This document shows positions 25,892 through 36,024 of a DNA stretch of 64,000 nt, one piece after another. The position numbers and the translations under genes were made by a program. Numbering within the stretch: the stretch's first letter is position 1; the number at the start of each line of letters is the position of its first letter. The notes beneath the pieces were generated by a model. It did no database searches. It was not told the DNA's origin and was given only the letters and a program-made list of their open reading frames with translations. This stretch comes from Streptococcus ovuberis. Its GTDB lineage: Bacteria; Bacillota; Bacilli; Lactobacillales; Streptococcaceae. The DNA is taken from NCBI RefSeq assembly GCF_012396585.1, contig NZ_JAAXPR010000002.1, positions 1 to 64,000 of the forward strand, written 5' to 3'.

Positions 25892-26200
25892 ATGGCAAAC
25901 AAAAAAATCCGCATCCGCTTGAAAGCGTACGAGCACCGTACACTTGACACAGCAGCTGCAAAAATCGTAGAAACTGCTACTCGCACAGGTGCGACTGTTG
26001 CTGGTCCAGTACCACTTCCAACTGAGCGTAGCCTCTACACGATTATTCGTGCGACTCACAAGTACAAAGACTCTCGTGAGCAGTTCGAAATGCGTACCCA
26101 CAAACGTCTGATTGACATCATCAACCCAACTCAAAAAACAGTTGATGCATTGATGAAATTGGATCTTCCAAGTGGTGTAAACGTCGAAATCAAACTTTAA
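25892..26200 (+). CDS. rpsJ: 30S ribosomal protein S10
   Basis: 102 residues, first gene of the operon. Motifs [14 protein letters not shown] and [14 protein letters not shown] are conserved S10 signatures. It binds the 3' domain of 16S rRNA and, as NusE, takes part in antitermination with NusB. AAAGGAG precedes the ATG. An unusual 201-bp gap separates it from rplC. Confidence 0.97.
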   Translation: MANKKIRIRLKAYEHRTLDTAAAKIVETATRTGATVAGPVPLPTERSLYTIIRATHKYKDSREQFEMRTHKRLIDIINPTQKTVDALMKLDLPSGVNVEIKL

Positions 26201-26235
26201 TCAAGAAAAAAAGAAGAACACGTGTCCAGGTAACT

Positions 26236-26338
26236 GAGCACGGGCTAAATACTTCGTGAAAAAGGTCCTTCCTTGAAGCTTTGGTTTCGTCGCAAGACTC
26301 CCTGTTTTCATCTCGTGTTTAACGCTATTGTATCTTGA
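26236..26338. repeat. Palindromic intergenic element, rpsJ-rplC gap
   Basis: The right half (minus strand GATACAATAGCGTTAAA, then TGAAAACAGGGAGTCTTGC) matches the elements at 32834-32942 and 33461-33581. The left half (GAGCACGGGCTAAAT, then CGTGAAAAAGG) is the partly complementary arm. The whole can fold into one long imperfect hairpin inside the mRNA. Confidence 0.6.
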
Positions 26339-26401
26339 TGTGAGCATGAAAAACGCTCGTTAAAAACTTTTTAAAAAAGAAGAAAAGGAAATAATTTTCT
26401 C

Positions 26402-27028
26402 ATGACAAAAGGAATCTTAGGGAAAAAAGTGGGAATGACTCAAATCTTCACTGAAACTGGTGAATTTATCCCTGTTACTGTCATCGAAGCAACTCCAAAC
26501 GTAGTGCTTCAAGTGAAAACTGTTGAAACAGACGGCTACGCTGCTGTTCAAGTTGGTTTTGATGACAAGCGTGAAGTGTTGAGTAACAAACCTGCCAAAG
26601 GCCATGTAGCGAAAGCAAACACAGCTCCTAAGCGCTTCATTCGTGAATTCAAAAACATTGAAGGCTTGGAAGTTGGTTCAGAATTAACTGTTGAACAGTT
26701 TGAAGCCGGTGATGTTGTGGATGTCACAGGAACATCTAAAGGGAAGGGTTTCCAAGGTGTTATCAAACGCCACGGTCAATCACGTGGCCCGATGGCGCAC
26801 GGTTCTCGTTACCATCGTCGTCCAGGTTCAATGGGACCTGTTGCACCAAACCGTGTCTTCAAAGGTAAAAACCTTGCAGGACGCATGGGTGGCGACCGTG
26901 TAACGATTCAAAACCTTGAAATCGTACAAGTTGTTCCAGAAAAGAACGTTCTTTTAATTAAAGGTAACGTTCCAGGTGCTAAGAAATCTCTTATCACTAT
27001 CAAGTCAGCAGTTAAGGCTGCTAAATAA
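26402..27028 (+). CDS. rplC: 50S ribosomal protein L3
   Basis: 208 residues; [16 protein letters not shown] and the loop [19 protein letters not shown] are diagnostic. L3 binds domain VI of 23S rRNA near the peptidyl-transferase centre. Confidence 0.97.
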   Translation: MTKGILGKKVGMTQIFTETGEFIPVTVIEATPNVVLQVKTVETDGYAAVQVGFDDKREVLSNKPAKGHVAKANTAPKRFIREFKNIEGLEVGSELTVEQFEAGDVVDVTGTSKGKGFQGVIKRHGQSRGPMAHGSRYHRRPGSMGPVAPNRVFKGKNLAGRMGGDRVTIQNLEIVQVVPEKNVLLIKGNVPGAKKSLITIKSAVKAAK

Positions 27029-27051
27029 TAAAGAAAGGGGAATCAGTCGAA

Positions 27052-27675
27052 ATGGCAAACGTAACATTATTTGACCAAACTGGTAAAGAAGCTGGCGAGT
27101 TGACCTTAAACGATGCAGTATTCGGCATTGAGCCAAATGAATCTGTTGTGTTTGATGTCATCATCAGCCAACGTGCTAGCCTTCGTCAAGGGACTCACGC
27201 AGTGAAAAACCGTTCAGCAGTTCGCGGTGGCGGACGCAAACCATGGCGTCAAAAAGGAACTGGACGTGCGCGTCAAGGTTCTATCCGCTCTCCACAATGG
27301 CGTGGCGGTGGTGTGGTCTTCGGTCCAACGCCACGTTCATACGGCTACAAACTTCCACAAAAAGTTCGTCGCTTGGCATTGAAATCAGTTTATTCAGAAA
27401 AAGTTGCTGAAAACAAATTTGTAGCTGTAGAATCTCTTTCATTTGCAGCTCCAAAAACGGCTGAGTTTGCAAAAGTTCTTGCAGCACTTAGCATTGATAC
27501 AAAAGTTTTAGTTATCCTTGAGGATGGAAACGACTTCGCTGCTTTGTCAGCTCGTAACCTTCCAAATGTTAAAGTTTCAACTGCAACAACTGCAAGTGTA
27601 CTTGACATCACAAGCGCGGACAAACTTCTTGTAACCAAAGCAGCTATCTCTACTATCGAGGAGGTTCTTGCATAA
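27052..27675 (+). CDS. rplD: 50S ribosomal protein L4
   Basis: 207 residues with the exit-tunnel loop [19 protein letters not shown]. In many bacteria L4 also represses the S10 operon. AAAGGGG precedes ATG 27052. Its stop overlaps the rplW start by one base. Confidence 0.97.
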   Translation: MANVTLFDQTGKEAGELTLNDAVFGIEPNESVVFDVIISQRASLRQGTHAVKNRSAVRGGGRKPWRQKGTGRARQGSIRSPQWRGGGVVFGPTPRSYGYKLPQKVRRLALKSVYSEKVAENKFVAVESLSFAAPKTAEFAKVLAALSIDTKVLVILEDGNDFAALSARNLPNVKVSTATTASVLDITSADKLLVTKAAISTIEEVLA

Positions 27676-27971
27676 TGAATTTGTACGACGTAATTAAAAA
27701 ACCTGTTATCACTGAAAAGTCAATGACTGAACTTGAAGCAGGGAAATATGTTTTTGAAGTTGATACTCGTGCTCATAAGCTTTTGATTAAGCAAGCTGTA
27801 GAAGCTGCTTTCGAAGGTGTTAAAGTAGCTAATGTTAATACTGTAACAGTGAAACCAAAACAAAAACGCGTAGGCCGTTATGTTGGTTACACTAACAAGG
27901 TTAAAAAAGCAATCATCACTTTGACAGCTGATTCAAAAGCAATCGAGTTGTTCGCGACTGAAGCTGAATAA
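27675..27971 (+). CDS. rplW: 50S ribosomal protein L23
   Basis: 98 residues, starting [17 protein letters not shown], with the tunnel-exit loop after VNTVTVKPK. It forms the docking site for trigger factor and SRP at the exit tunnel. The start overlaps the rplD stop (ATAATG). Confidence 0.96.
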   Translation: MNLYDVIKKPVITEKSMTELEAGKYVFEVDTRAHKLLIKQAVEAAFEGVKVANVNTVTVKPKQKRVGRYVGYTNKVKKAIITLTADSKAIELFATEAE

Positions 27972-27988
27972 TCTAAGGAGGAATTAAC

Positions 27989-28822
27989 GTGGGTATTAAA
28001 GTTTATAAACCAACGACAAATGGCCGTCGTAATATGACTTCTTTGGATTTTGCTGAAATCACAACAAATACACCAGAGAAAAGCTTGCTTGTTTCTTTGA
28101 AAAAGACAGCAGGCCGTAACAACGCTGGCCGCATTACAGTTCGTCACCACGGTGGTGGACATAAGCGTCATTACCGTTTGATTGACTTCAAACGCAACAA
28201 AGACGGTGTTGAAGCAGTTGTCAAAACGATTGAGTACGATCCAAACCGTACAGCTAATATTGCTCTTGTACACTACACAGATGGTGTGAAAGCATACATT
28301 CTTGCACCGAAAGGTCTTGAAGTTGGTCAACGTATCGTTTCTGGCCCAGATGCAGATATTAAAGTTGGTAACGCATTGCCACTTGCCAACATTCCAGTTG
28401 GTACAGTGATTCACAACATCGAGTTGAAACCAGGTCGTGGTGGTGAGTTAGTCCGTGCTGCAGGTGCTTCTGCTCAAGTATTGGGTCAAGAAGGCAAGTA
28501 CGTACTGGTCCGTCTTCAATCTGGCGAAGTTCGTATGATTCTTGGTACTTGCCGTGCGACTGTTGGTAGCGTAGGTAACGAACAACAATCACTGGTTAAC
28601 ATTGGTAAAGCAGGCCGTAACCGTTGGAAGGGGATCCGCCCAACCGTTCGTGGTTCTGTAATGAACCCTAACGATCACCCACACGGTGGTGGTGAAGGTA
28701 AAGCACCAGTTGGACGTAAAGCGCCATCTACGCCTTGGGGCAAACCAGCGCTTGGTCTTAAAACACGTAACAAGAAAGCACGTTCGAACAAACTTATCGT
28801 TCGTCGTCGCAACGAGAAATAA
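27989..28822 (+). CDS. rplB: 50S ribosomal protein L2
   Basis: 277 residues from a GTG start with AAGGAGG seven to thirteen bases upstream. [20 protein letters not shown] and the peptidyl-transferase-region motif [18 protein letters not shown] with its conserved His are present. A 238-bp structured gap follows before rpsS. Confidence 0.97.
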   Translation: MGIKVYKPTTNGRRNMTSLDFAEITTNTPEKSLLVSLKKTAGRNNAGRITVRHHGGGHKRHYRLIDFKRNKDGVEAVVKTIEYDPNRTANIALVHYTDGVKAYILAPKGLEVGQRIVSGPDADIKVGNALPLANIPVGTVIHNIELKPGRGGELVRAAGASAQVLGQEGKYVLVRLQSGEVRMILGTCRATVGSVGNEQQSLVNIGKAGRNRWKGIRPTVRGSVMNPNDHPHGGGEGKAPVGRKAPSTPWGKPALGLKTRNKKARSNKLIVRRRNEK

Positions 28823-28912
28823 TCAGCTAGTTAGCTGATAGACATCCGCCAGCTCGGTAGGGTTTCTACTGGACTTGAAATTCCAAGGATAGTTTGATTG
28901 AAATACCAGTTT

Positions 28913-28976
28913 GACGCAGTGGTTGATTGCAGTTTCTAGTAGCTTGGCTACCTCGAAACGGCTAATCAACTGTGCG
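28913..28976. repeat. Long imperfect hairpin in the rplB-rpsS gap
   Basis: The left arm 28913-28943 (GACGCAGTGGTTGATT, then GTTTC, then GTAGC) pairs with the right arm 28947-28976 (GCTAC, then GAAAC, then AATCAACTGTGCG) over a three-base loop. Two smaller stems lie in the same gap: ATCAGC/GCTGAT right after rplB and GGGTTCTG/CAGAACCC (29003-29020). No coding content. Confidence 0.65.
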
Positions 28977-29060
28977 GGGGCTGAACAACGAACATGGTCT
29001 TGGGGTTCTGTCCAGAACCCAGGCCGCTGTGGTACATATTTTAAAGGAGAACACTACAAA

Positions 29061-29342
29061 ATGGGACGTAGTCTTAAAAAAGGACCTTTCGTCGATGAGC
29101 ATTTGATGAAAAAAGTTGAAGCTCAAGCTAACGACGAAAAGAAAAAAGTCATCAAAACTTGGTCACGTCGTTCAACGATTTTCCCAAGCTTTATCGGTTA
29201 TACTATTGCAGTTTATGATGGACGCAAGCATGTGCCTGTGTACATTCAAGAAGATATGGTAGGTCACAAACTTGGTGAATTTGCGCCAACACGTACTTAC
29301 AAAGGTCACGCTGCTGACGATAAGAAAACAAGACGTAAATAA
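29061..29342 (+). CDS. rpsS: 30S ribosomal protein S19
   Basis: 93 residues, [18 protein letters not shown], with [23 protein letters not shown] lies upstream of ATG 29061. An open frame extends upstream to 28911 without homology, so 29061 is the start. S19 contacts the ribosomal A-site finger. Confidence 0.97.
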
Positions 29343-29357
29343 TAGAAGGAGAACACA

Positions 29358-29705
29358 ATGGCAGAAATTACTTCAGCTAAAGCAATGGCTCGTACAGTGC
29401 GTGTTTCACCTCGTAAGACACGTCTTGTACTAGATACTATTCGTGGCAAAAACGTTGCAGACGCAATTGCCATCTTAACATTCACTCCAAACAAAGCTGC
29501 TGGAATCATCTTGTCAGTTTTGAATTCAGCTATCGCAAATGCTGAAAACAATTTTGGTTTGGAGAAAGCTAACTTGGTAGTCAGCGAATGTTTCGCAAAC
29601 GAAGGACCAACAATGAAACGTTTCCGTCCACGTGCGAAAGGTTCAGCTTCACCAATTAACAAACGTACATCACACATCACTGTGGTTGTATCTGAAGTAA
29701 ACTAG
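29358..29705 (+). CDS. rplV: 50S ribosomal protein L22
   Basis: 115 residues; the beta-hairpin motif [20 protein letters not shown] sequence lines the exit tunnel, a macrolide-resistance site in other species. AGAAGGAG precedes the ATG. Confidence 0.97.
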   Translation: MAEITSAKAMARTVRVSPRKTRLVLDTIRGKNVADAIAILTFTPNKAAGIILSVLNSAIANAENNFGLEKANLVVSECFANEGPTMKRFRPRAKGSASPINKRTSHITVVVSEVN

Positions 29706-29716
29706 GAGGTAAAAAC

Positions 29717-30367
29717 GTGGGTCAAAAAGTACATCCAATCGGTATGCGTGTCGGTATTATCCGTGACTGGGATGCCAAATGGTACGCTGAAAAAGAATAC
29801 GCGGATTACCTCCATGAGGATCTTGCAATCCGTAACTTCATCAACAAAGAATTAGCAGATGCATCTGTTTCAACCATCGAAATCGAACGCGCTGTTAACA
29901 AAGTGATCGTTTCACTTCACACTGCTAAACCAGGTATGGTTATTGGTAAATCTGGTAGCAATGTTGATGCACTTCGTGCACAATTGAACAAATTGACTGG
30001 TAAACAAGTCCACATCAACATCATTGAAATCAAACAACCTGATCTTGATGCACACCTTGTTGGTGAAGGAATTGCTCGTCAATTAGAGCAACGTGTGGCT
30101 TTCCGCCGTGCTCAAAAACAAGCTATCCAACGTGCAATGCGCGCAGGTGCTAAAGGAATTAAAACTCAGGTTTCTGGTCGTTTGAATGGTGCGGATATCG
30201 CGCGTAGCGAAGGTTACTCTGAAGGTACAGTTCCACTTCACACTCTTCGTGCCGATATTGACTACGCTTGGGAAGAGGCAGACACAACTTACGGTAAACT
30301 TGGTGTTAAAGTATGGATTTACCGTGGTGAAATCTTGCCAGCTCGTAAAAACCAAGGAGGTAAATAA
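29717..30367 (+). CDS. rpsC: 30S ribosomal protein S3
   Basis: 216 residues from a GTG start preceded by TAGGAGG. The KH domain carries [15 protein letters not shown], and the C-terminal S3 domain carries LPARKN. It forms part of the mRNA entry channel and helicase site. Confidence 0.97.
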   Translation: MGQKVHPIGMRVGIIRDWDAKWYAEKEYADYLHEDLAIRNFINKELADASVSTIEIERAVNKVIVSLHTAKPGMVIGKSGSNVDALRAQLNKLTGKQVHINIIEIKQPDLDAHLVGEGIARQLEQRVAFRRAQKQAIQRAMRAGAKGIKTQVSGRLNGADIARSEGYSEGTVPLHTLRADIDYAWEEADTTYGKLGVKVWIYRGEILPARKNQGGK

Positions 30368-30370
30368 CAC

Positions 30371-30784
30371 ATGTTAGTACCTAAACGTGTAAAACACCGT
30401 CGTGAATTCCGCGGAAAAATGCGCGGTGAAGCAAAAGGTGGTAAGCAAGTAGACTTCGGTGAATACGGTCTTCAAGCAGTAACTAGCTCGTGGATCACTA
30501 ACCGCCAAATCGAAGCTGCCCGTATCGCTATGACGCGTTACATGAAACGTGGTGGTAAGGTTTGGATCAAGATCTTCCCTCATAAATCATACACCGCTAA
30601 AGCTATCGGGGTTCGTATGGGTTCTGGTAAAGGTTCTCCTGAAGGTTGGGTTGCACCAGTTAAACGTGGTAAAGTCATGTTTGAAGTTGCAGGCGTTTCT
30701 GAAGAAATCGCTCGTGAAGCTCTTCGTCTTGCTAGCCACAAGTTGCCAGTTAAATGCAAATTCGTAAAGCGCGAAGCAGAGTAA
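30371..30784 (+). CDS. rplP: 50S ribosomal protein L16
   Basis: 137 residues, [19 protein letters not shown], with [15 protein letters not shown]. It contacts the A-site tRNA region of 23S rRNA. Only three bases separate it from rpsC. Confidence 0.97.
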   Translation: MLVPKRVKHRREFRGKMRGEAKGGKQVDFGEYGLQAVTSSWITNRQIEAARIAMTRYMKRGGKVWIKIFPHKSYTAKAIGVRMGSGKGSPEGWVAPVKRGKVMFEVAGVSEEIAREALRLASHKLPVKCKFVKREAE

Positions 30785-30793
30785 GGAGAAGAC

Positions 30794-31003
30794 ATGAAAC
30801 TTAAAGAAATTAAAAAATTCGTTGAAGAGCTTCGTGGCTTGTCTCAAGAAGAGCTTGCTAAGAAGGAAAATGAGCTCAAGAAAGAATTATTTGAGCTCCG
30901 TTTCCAAGCTGCTGCAGGCCAACTTGATCAAACTGCTCGTTTGAACGAAGTGAAAAAGCAAATTGCACGTGTTAAGACCGTGCAATCTGAAATCAAAGAA
31001 TAG
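30794..31003 (+). CDS. rpmC: 50S ribosomal protein L29
   Basis: 69 residues, two-helix protein, [20 protein letters not shown], with [17 protein letters not shown]. It sits at the tunnel exit next to L23. Confidence 0.96.
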   Translation: MKLKEIKKFVEELRGLSQEELAKKENELKKELFELRFQAAAGQLDQTARLNEVKKQIARVKTVQSEIKE

Positions 31004-31023
31004 ACTAGGGAAGGAGAATTTCA

Positions 31024-31284
31024 ATGGAACGCAATAAACGTAAAGTTCTTGTCGGACGTGTTGTATCTGACAAAATGGACAAAACCATCACAGTTGTAGT
31101 TGAAACCAAACGTAACCACCCAGTCTATGGTAAACGCATCAACTACTCTAAGAAGTATAAAGCACATGATGAAAACAATACTGCCAAAGAAGGCGATATC
31201 GTTCGTATCATGGAAACTCGCCCACTGTCAGCTACAAAACGTTTCCGTTTGGTAGAAGTTGTGGAAGAAGCAATTGTCATCTAA
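31024..31284 (+). CDS. rpsQ: 30S ribosomal protein S17
   Basis: 86 residues, OB-fold, with [17 protein letters not shown] and [20 protein letters not shown]. It binds 16S rRNA helices 7 and 11. Confidence 0.96.
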   Translation: MERNKRKVLVGRVVSDKMDKTITVVVETKRNHPVYGKRINYSKKYKAHDENNTAKEGDIVRIMETRPLSATKRFRLVEVVEEAIVI

Positions 31285-31308
31285 TTAACCAGAAAGGAGA
31301 AAACTTAA

Positions 31309-31677
31309 ATGATTCAAACAGAAACTCGTTTGAGAGTCGCTGATAACAGCGGTGCACGTGAAATCTTGACCATCAAGGTTTTGGGTGGTTCAGGACGTAA
31401 GTTCGCAAACATCGGTGATATCATCGTTGCATCAGTAAAACAAGCAACTCCTGGTGGTGCGGTTAAGAAAGGTGACGTTGTTAAGGCTGTTATCGTTCGT
31501 ACCAAGACAGGTGCTCGTCGCCCAGATGGTTCTTACATCAAATTCGACGATAACGCTGCTGTTATCATTCGTGAGGACAAAAACCCTCGCGGTACCCGTA
31601 TCTTTGGCCCAGTGGCACGTGAATTGCGTGATGGCGGTTTCATGAAAATCGTTTCATTGGCACCAGAAGTACTTTAA
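31309..31677 (+). CDS. rplN: 50S ribosomal protein L14
   Basis: 122 residues, [18 protein letters not shown], ending in [19 protein letters not shown]. It forms an intersubunit bridge and binds the silencing factor RsfS in many bacteria. Confidence 0.97.
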   Translation: MIQTETRLRVADNSGAREILTIKVLGGSGRKFANIGDIIVASVKQATPGGAVKKGDVVKAVIVRTKTGARRPDGSYIKFDDNAAVIIREDKNPRGTRIFGPVARELRDGGFMKIVSLAPEVL

Positions 31678-31699
31678 TCAAAAGAAAGCAAACGCAGTC

Positions 31700-31731
31700 C
31701 CCTGACAAGTTTGTCAGGGTGCCCTTAGGGC
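31700..31731 (+). repeat. Two small hairpins in the rplN-rplX gap
   Basis: CCCTGACAA and TTGTCAGGG (31700-31719) are perfectly complementary, followed by GCCCT/AGGGC (31721-31731). There is no T run. They occupy most of a 78-bp gap. Confidence 0.6.
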
Positions 31732-31755
31732 GTAAGAATAACTAGGAGAAATCAA

Positions 31756-32061
31756 ATGTTTGTAAAAAAAGGCGACAAGGTTCGCGTGATTGCCGGTAAG
31801 GATAAAGGCAAGGAAGCAGTAGTGCTTGCAGCTCTTCCAAAAGTAAACAAAGTTATCGTTGAAGGTGTAGCTATCATCAAAAAACATCAAAAGCCTAACA
31901 ACGAGTTCCCTCAAGGAGCAATCGTTGAAAAAGAAGCACCTATCCATGCTTCTAACGTTCAAGTTTTGGACAAAAATGGTGTTGCTGGACGTGTTGGCTA
32001 CAAAGTAGTAGACGGCAAAAAAGTTCGTTACAACAAAAAATCAGGCGAAGTGCTTGACTAA
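31756..32061 (+). CDS. rplX: 50S ribosomal protein L24
   Basis: 101 residues with an N-terminal KOW motif ([19 protein letters not shown]). An assembly initiator of the large subunit. Confidence 0.96.
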   Translation: MFVKKGDKVRVIAGKDKGKEAVVLAALPKVNKVIVEGVAIIKKHQKPNNEFPQGAIVEKEAPIHASNVQVLDKNGVAGRVGYKVVDGKKVRYNKKSGEVLD

Positions 32062-32084
32062 TCACGAAGGAAAGGAGAAGTAAA

Positions 32085-32627
32085 ATGGCTAATCGTTTAA
32101 AAGAAAAATATCTTAATGAAGTTGTGCCTGCTTTGACAGAACAATTTAACTATAGCTCAGTTATGGCTGTGCCAAAAGTTGATAAAATCGTTATCAACAT
32201 GGGTGTCGGCGATGCAACTGCGAACGCGAAAAACCTTGAAAAGGCTGCTGAAGAATTAGCATTGATCTCTGGTCAAAAACCATTGATTACAAAAGCTAAG
32301 AAATCAATTGCCGGCTTCCGTCTTCGTGAGGGTGTTGCTATCGGTGCTAAAGTCACTCTTCGTGGCGAACGCATGTATGAATTTTTGGATAAATTGGTAT
32401 CAGTTTCTCTTCCACGTGTACGTGACTTCCATGGTGTACCAACAAAATCATTTGATGGTCGTGGGAACTACACATTGGGGGTTAAAGAGCAATTGATCTT
32501 CCCAGAAATCAACTTTGATGACGTTGATAAAACACGTGGTATGGATATCGTAATTGTTACAACTGCTAAGACTGATGAAGAATCACGTGCATTGCTTACA
32601 GGCTTAGGGATGCCTTTTGCAAAATAA
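32085..32627 (+). CDS. rplE: 50S ribosomal protein L5
   Basis: 180 residues, with [14 protein letters not shown] [13 protein letters not shown] and LPRVRDFHG. It binds 5S rRNA and the P-site tRNA elbow. AAAGGAG precedes the ATG. Confidence 0.97.
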   Translation: MANRLKEKYLNEVVPALTEQFNYSSVMAVPKVDKIVINMGVGDATANAKNLEKAAEELALISGQKPLITKAKKSIAGFRLREGVAIGAKVTLRGERMYEFLDKLVSVSLPRVRDFHGVPTKSFDGRGNYTLGVKEQLIFPEINFDDVDKTRGMDIVIVTTAKTDEESRALLTGLGMPFAK

Positions 32628-32641
32628 TAGGGAGGTAAAAA

Positions 32642-32827
32642 ATGGCTAAGAAATCAATGATTGCTAAGAACAAGCGACCAGCGAAGTTCTCAACACAAGC
32701 TTACACGCGTTGTGAAAAATGTGGCCGTCCACATTCAGTATACCGCAAGTTTAAACTTTGCCGTGTTTGCTTCCGTGAATTAGCATACAAGGGACAAATC
32801 CCAGGCGTGACTAAAGCGTCTTGGTAA
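32642..32827 (+). CDS. rpsN: 30S ribosomal protein S14, zinc-binding type
   Basis: 61 residues, the short zinc form, with the two pairs CEKC and CRVC. Streptococci usually also encode a longer zinc-free S14 elsewhere for zinc limitation. A 205-bp gap with a palindromic element follows. Confidence 0.97.
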
Positions 32828-32833
32828 TAACAT

Positions 32834-32942
32834 GATACGAGTGCGTTAAAAGCTCACAGTGAAAACAGGAGATTTGACACAGGCGACTTGCGTCTGGGAG
32901 AATCTATCATTTTCACTAAGAGCTTAGCACGAGTTCAAATCG
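32834..32942. repeat. Palindromic intergenic element, rpsN-rpsH gap
   Basis: The plus strand begins GATACGAGTGCGTTAAAAGC, then AGTGAAAACAGGAGATTTGAC. It returns through GAATCTATCATTTTCACT, then AAGAGCTTAGCACG, forming a hairpin of about 110 nt. The first half is clearly the same sequence as the reverse complement of the right half of the element at 33461-33581. A further GCCCAATCGGGC stem follows near 32970. Confidence 0.65.
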
Positions 32943-33032
32943 ACTGATAAACGGATTTGAACAAATATGCCCAATCGGGCATCATTAACTGGTAAGTGCC
33001 ATGCAAACTGCCAGTAAGAGGAGAAAAAACAA

Positions 33033-33431
33033 ATGGTTATGACTGACCCAATTGCAGACTTTTTGACACGTATTCGTAACGCTAACCAAGCAAAACATGA
33101 AGTTCTTGAAGTGCCTGCATCAAACATCAAAAAAGGGATTGCTGAAATCCTTAAGCGCGAAGGTTTTGTAAAGAACGTTGAAATCATCGAAGATGACAAA
33201 CAAGGCATCATCCGTGTCTTCTTGAAATACGGAGCTAACGGTGAGCGCGTTATCACAAACTTGAAACGCGTTTCAAAACCAGGTCTTCGTGTTTACTCAA
33301 AACGCGATGACATTCCTAAAGTTCTTAACGGACTTGGTATTGCAATCATCTCTACTTCAGAAGGTCTCTTGACAGATAAAGAAGCTCGTCAAAAGAACGT
33401 TGGTGGAGAACTTATTGCTTACGTTTGGTAA
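33033..33431 (+). CDS. rpsH: 30S ribosomal protein S8
   Basis: 132 residues, [19 protein letters not shown], ending in [15 protein letters not shown] 33033 has GAGGAG eight to thirteen bases upstream. In many bacteria S8 represses the spc operon at rplE; no such site was identified here. Confidence 0.97.
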   Translation: MVMTDPIADFLTRIRNANQAKHEVLEVPASNIKKGIAEILKREGFVKNVEIIEDDKQGIIRVFLKYGANGERVITNLKRVSKPGLRVYSKRDDIPKVLNGLGIAIISTSEGLLTDKEARQKNVGGELIAYVW

Positions 33432-33460
33432 TCTGATTTTTCAGATTAGCTTACATAAAA

Positions 33461-33581
33461 GAACGAATTGAACACGGGCTAGAGCCTGTGTGAAAAAGAC
33501 AAATCTTCCTAGAATGCAAGCATTCTTTGTCAGATTTTCTATTTTCACTTTGGCTCTTTAACGCCCTTTGTATCTTCGTTC
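33461..33581. repeat. Palindromic intergenic element, rpsH-rplF gap
   Basis: The element starts GAACGA and ends TCGTTC. Its arms align along their whole length: ACACGGGCTAGAGCC, GTGAAAAAGACAAATCT and AGAATGC on the left; GCATTCT, AGATTTTCTATTTTCAC and GGCTCTTTAACGCC on the right. It is the clearest copy of the family found in three gaps of this operon. A separate AATCTGA/TCAGATT stem (33430-33447) overlaps the rpsH stop. Confidence 0.7.
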
Positions 33582-33635
33582 ACCCCGTGAAAACTGGTCG
33601 CAAGACCTGACAATCTAACAGGAGAAAAATAAAAC

Positions 33636-34172
33636 ATGTCACGTATTGGTAATAAAGTGATTACATTGCCTGCAGGCGTTGAGCTTTCTCAAGCCGATGG
33701 CGTAGTTACTGTAAAAGGTCCAAAAGGAGAGTTGTCACGTGCACTCTCTACAGATATTGAAATCCGTGTTGACGGTACTGAAGTAACCCTTCACCGTCCA
33801 AACGATTCAAAAGAAATGAAAACAATCCACGGAACGACTCGTGCCCTCCTCAACAACATGGTTGTTGGCGTTTCAGAAGGCTACAAAAAAGAGCTTGAAA
33901 TGAAGGGTGTTGGTTACCGTGCGCAATTGGCTGGCAACAAGTTGACACTTGCTGTCGGTAAATCTCACCCAGATGAAGTAGAAGCACCAGAAGGTATTAC
34001 CTTTGAACTGCCAAACCCAACAACTATCCACGTGAGTGGTATCAACAAAGAGCTTGTTGGTCAAACTGCTGCTTACATCCGTAGCTTGCGTGCTCCAGAA
34101 CCTTACAAAGGGAAAGGTATCCGCTATGTTGGTGAACATGTTCGTCTTAAAGAAGGTAAAACTGGTAAGTAA
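33636..34172 (+). CDS. rplF: 50S ribosomal protein L6
   Basis: 178 residues with two L6 repeats ([28 protein letters not shown]) and the C-terminal [11 protein letters not shown]. It binds near the sarcin-ricin loop. Confidence 0.97.
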   Translation: MSRIGNKVITLPAGVELSQADGVVTVKGPKGELSRALSTDIEIRVDGTEVTLHRPNDSKEMKTIHGTTRALLNNMVVGVSEGYKKELEMKGVGYRAQLAGNKLTLAVGKSHPDEVEAPEGITFELPNPTTIHVSGINKELVGQTAAYIRSLRAPEPYKGKGIRYVGEHVRLKEGKTGK

Positions 34173-34258
34173 TCTTAGGAATCGGCTGATCAATTTTCGA
34201 TTGGCTGCCTAAAGACTTCCAACTTTGATAGACAAAGACTATTAAGAGGAGAAATAAA

Positions 34259-34615
34259 GTGATTTCAAAACCAGATAAAAATAAAATCCGCCAAAGACGC
34301 CACAAACGCGTGCGCGGTAAAATCTCTGGAACAGCTGAACGCCCACGTTTGAACATTTTCCGTTCTAATACAGGCATCTACGCTCAAGTGATTGATGACG
34401 TAGCGGGTGTTACACTCGCTCACGCTTCAACTCTTGATAAAGCCGTTTCAAAAGGAACTAAAACAGAACAAGCCGTTGCTGTTGGTAAGCTCGTTGCAGA
34501 ACGTGCAGTTGCTAAAGGTATTACTGAAGTTGTCTTTGACCGCGGTGGATATCTCTATCATGGACGTGTAAAAGCTTTGGCTGATGCAGCCCGTGAAAAC
34601 GGATTGAAATTCTAA
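34259..34615 (+). CDS. rplR: 50S ribosomal protein L18
   Basis: 118 residues from a GTG start with GAGGAG upstream. [16 protein letters not shown] and [26 protein letters not shown] C-terminus are diagnostic. It binds 5S rRNA with L5. The 86-bp gap before it has an imperfect hairpin (TTAGG...CCTAA, about 34175-34212). Confidence 0.96.
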   Translation: MISKPDKNKIRQRRHKRVRGKISGTAERPRLNIFRSNTGIYAQVIDDVAGVTLAHASTLDKAVSKGTKTEQAVAVGKLVAERAVAKGITEVVFDRGGYLYHGRVKALADAARENGLKF

Positions 34616-34633
34616 TAGGGAGGACACTAAAAA

Positions 34634-35131
34634 ATGGCATTTAAAGACAACAATGCAGTTGAACTTGAAGAACGCTTGGTTGGCATCAACCGTGTTACAA
34701 AAGTTGTTAAAGGTGGACGTCGTCTGCGTTTTGCAGCCCTTGTCGTTGTGGGTGACCGCAATGGTCGTGTAGGATTTGGTACTGGTAAAGCCCAAGAAGT
34801 TCCAGAAGCTATCCGTAAGGCTGTTGAAGCTGCTAAGAAAAACCTTATTGAAGTTCCAATGGTTGGTACAACAATCCCTCACGAAGTTTACTCTGAATTC
34901 GGAGGCGCTCGTGTCTTGTTGAAACCTGCTGCGGAAGGTTCAGGGGTTGCCGCTGGTGGTGCAGTTCGTGCCGTTGTTGAATTAGCAGGTGTTGCAGATA
35001 TCACCTCTAAGTCACTTGGTTCAAATACACCAATCAACATCGTTCGTGCAACTGTTGAAGGTTTGAAACAATTGAAACGTGCAGAAGAGGTAGCTGCTCT
35101 TCGTGGCATCTCAGTTTCTGACTTGGCATAA
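34634..35131 (+). CDS. rpsE: 30S ribosomal protein S5
   Basis: 165 residues, an S5 double-stranded RNA-binding domain ([17 protein letters not shown]) and [19 protein letters not shown] fidelity and assembly protein at the mRNA entry site. Confidence 0.97.
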   Translation: MAFKDNNAVELEERLVGINRVTKVVKGGRRLRFAALVVVGDRNGRVGFGTGKAQEVPEAIRKAVEAAKKNLIEVPMVGTTIPHEVYSEFGGARVLLKPAAEGSGVAAGGAVRAVVELAGVADITSKSLGSNTPINIVRATVEGLKQLKRAEEVAALRGISVSDLA

Positions 35132-35145
35132 GAAAGGAGATTCAA

Positions 35146-35328
35146 ATGGCTCAAATTAAAATTACTTTGACTAAGTCTCCAATCGGACGCAAACCTAACC
35201 AACGTAAAACAGTTGTTGCGCTTGGACTTGGCAAATTAAACTCGTCTGTTATCAAAGAAGACAACCCAGCGATCTTGGGTATGGTTAACACCATCTCTCA
35301 CTTGGTAACTGTTGAAGAGGTTAAATAA
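35146..35328 (+). CDS. rpmD: 50S ribosomal protein L30
   Basis: 60 residues, [20 protein letters not shown], normal length. A 241-bp structured gap follows before rplO, where relatives usually have a short spacer. Confidence 0.96.
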   Translation: MAQIKITLTKSPIGRKPNQRKTVVALGLGKLNSSVIKEDNPAILGMVNTISHLVTVEEVK

Positions 35329-35378
35329 GTAACACAAATGATCATTGATCGTCAGCGAATCGCTAGAGGATTAGTGAT

Positions 35379-35481
35379 GAGTACGGTAAGAAGAGTGACT
35401 CAGGTGAAAAAATGCCGGTCAACTCTTTCCTTACTACTATTAATTATCACTTAAGTCGCTTGGTTAGCCATGCGGCTTAAG
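35379..35481. repeat. Hairpin series in the rpmD-rplO gap
   Basis: AGTACGGTAAG, then AGAGTGAC (35378-35399) pairs imperfectly with GTCAACTCTTTCCTTACTACT-type sequence (35418-35440). CTTAAGTCGC (35450-35459) pairs with GCGGCTTAAG (35472-35481). A further GCGAGTTTCTAGCC/GGTTAGAGGCGC pairing follows at about 35500-35540. No gene is seen. Confidence 0.5.
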
Positions 35482-35569
35482 TACCATTAACGTATAGGCG
35501 AGTTTCTAGCCTGCGTGTCCTGCACAGGTTAGAGGCGCTAGCAGTTTACAAAAAAGGAGAAAATTTATA

Positions 35570-36010
35570 ATGAAATTACATGAATTGAAACCTGCTGAAG
35601 GTTCTCGTAAAGTTCGTAACCGTGTAGGTCGCGGTACGTCATCTGGTAACGGTAAGACTTCAGGTCGCGGTCAAAAAGGTCAAAAAGCGCGTAGCGGTGG
35701 CGGTGTGCGTCTTGGTTTTGAAGGTGGACAAACGCCATTGTTCCGTCGTTTGCCAAAACGTGGTTTCACTAATATTAATGCTAAAGAGTACGCTATTGTT
35801 AACTTAGCTGCTTTGAATGCCTTCGAAGATGGTACAGAAGTAACGCCAGTAACACTGATCGAAGCAGGTATTGTTAAGGCTGAAAAATCAGGTGTTAAAA
35901 TTCTTGGTAACGGAGAATTGACTAAGAAATTGACTGTTAAAGCAGCTAAATTTTCAAAATCAGCTGAAGAAGCAATCACAGCTAAGGGTGGCTCAATCGA
36001 GATCATCTAA
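35570..36010 (+). CDS. rplO: 50S ribosomal protein L15
   Basis: 146 residues, [20 protein letters not shown], then the Gly-rich [20 protein letters not shown]. It lies 14 bp before secY, the standard arrangement. Confidence 0.97.
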   Translation: MKLHELKPAEGSRKVRNRVGRGTSSGNGKTSGRGQKGQKARSGGGVRLGFEGGQTPLFRRLPKRGFTNINAKEYAIVNLAALNAFEDGTEVTPVTLIEAGIVKAEKSGVKILGNGELTKKLTVKAAKFSKSAEEAITAKGGSIEII

Positions 36011-36024
36011 CGAGGTGGCTCTAT

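Noticed and set aside
27887..28414. 175-codon minus-strand frame within rplW-rplB
   Set aside because: It is a shadow of highly biased ribosomal protein codons; it crosses two real genes and has no ribosome binding site.
29306..29680. 124-codon minus-strand frame antisense to rplV
   Set aside because: It lies wholly opposite a conserved ribosomal protein gene and shows no family resemblance.
26201..33635. tRNA genes within the long ribosomal operon gaps
   Set aside because: The hairpins do not form cloverleaves, and I found no GTTCNANNC T-arm with matching acceptor and CCA-adjacent geometry.
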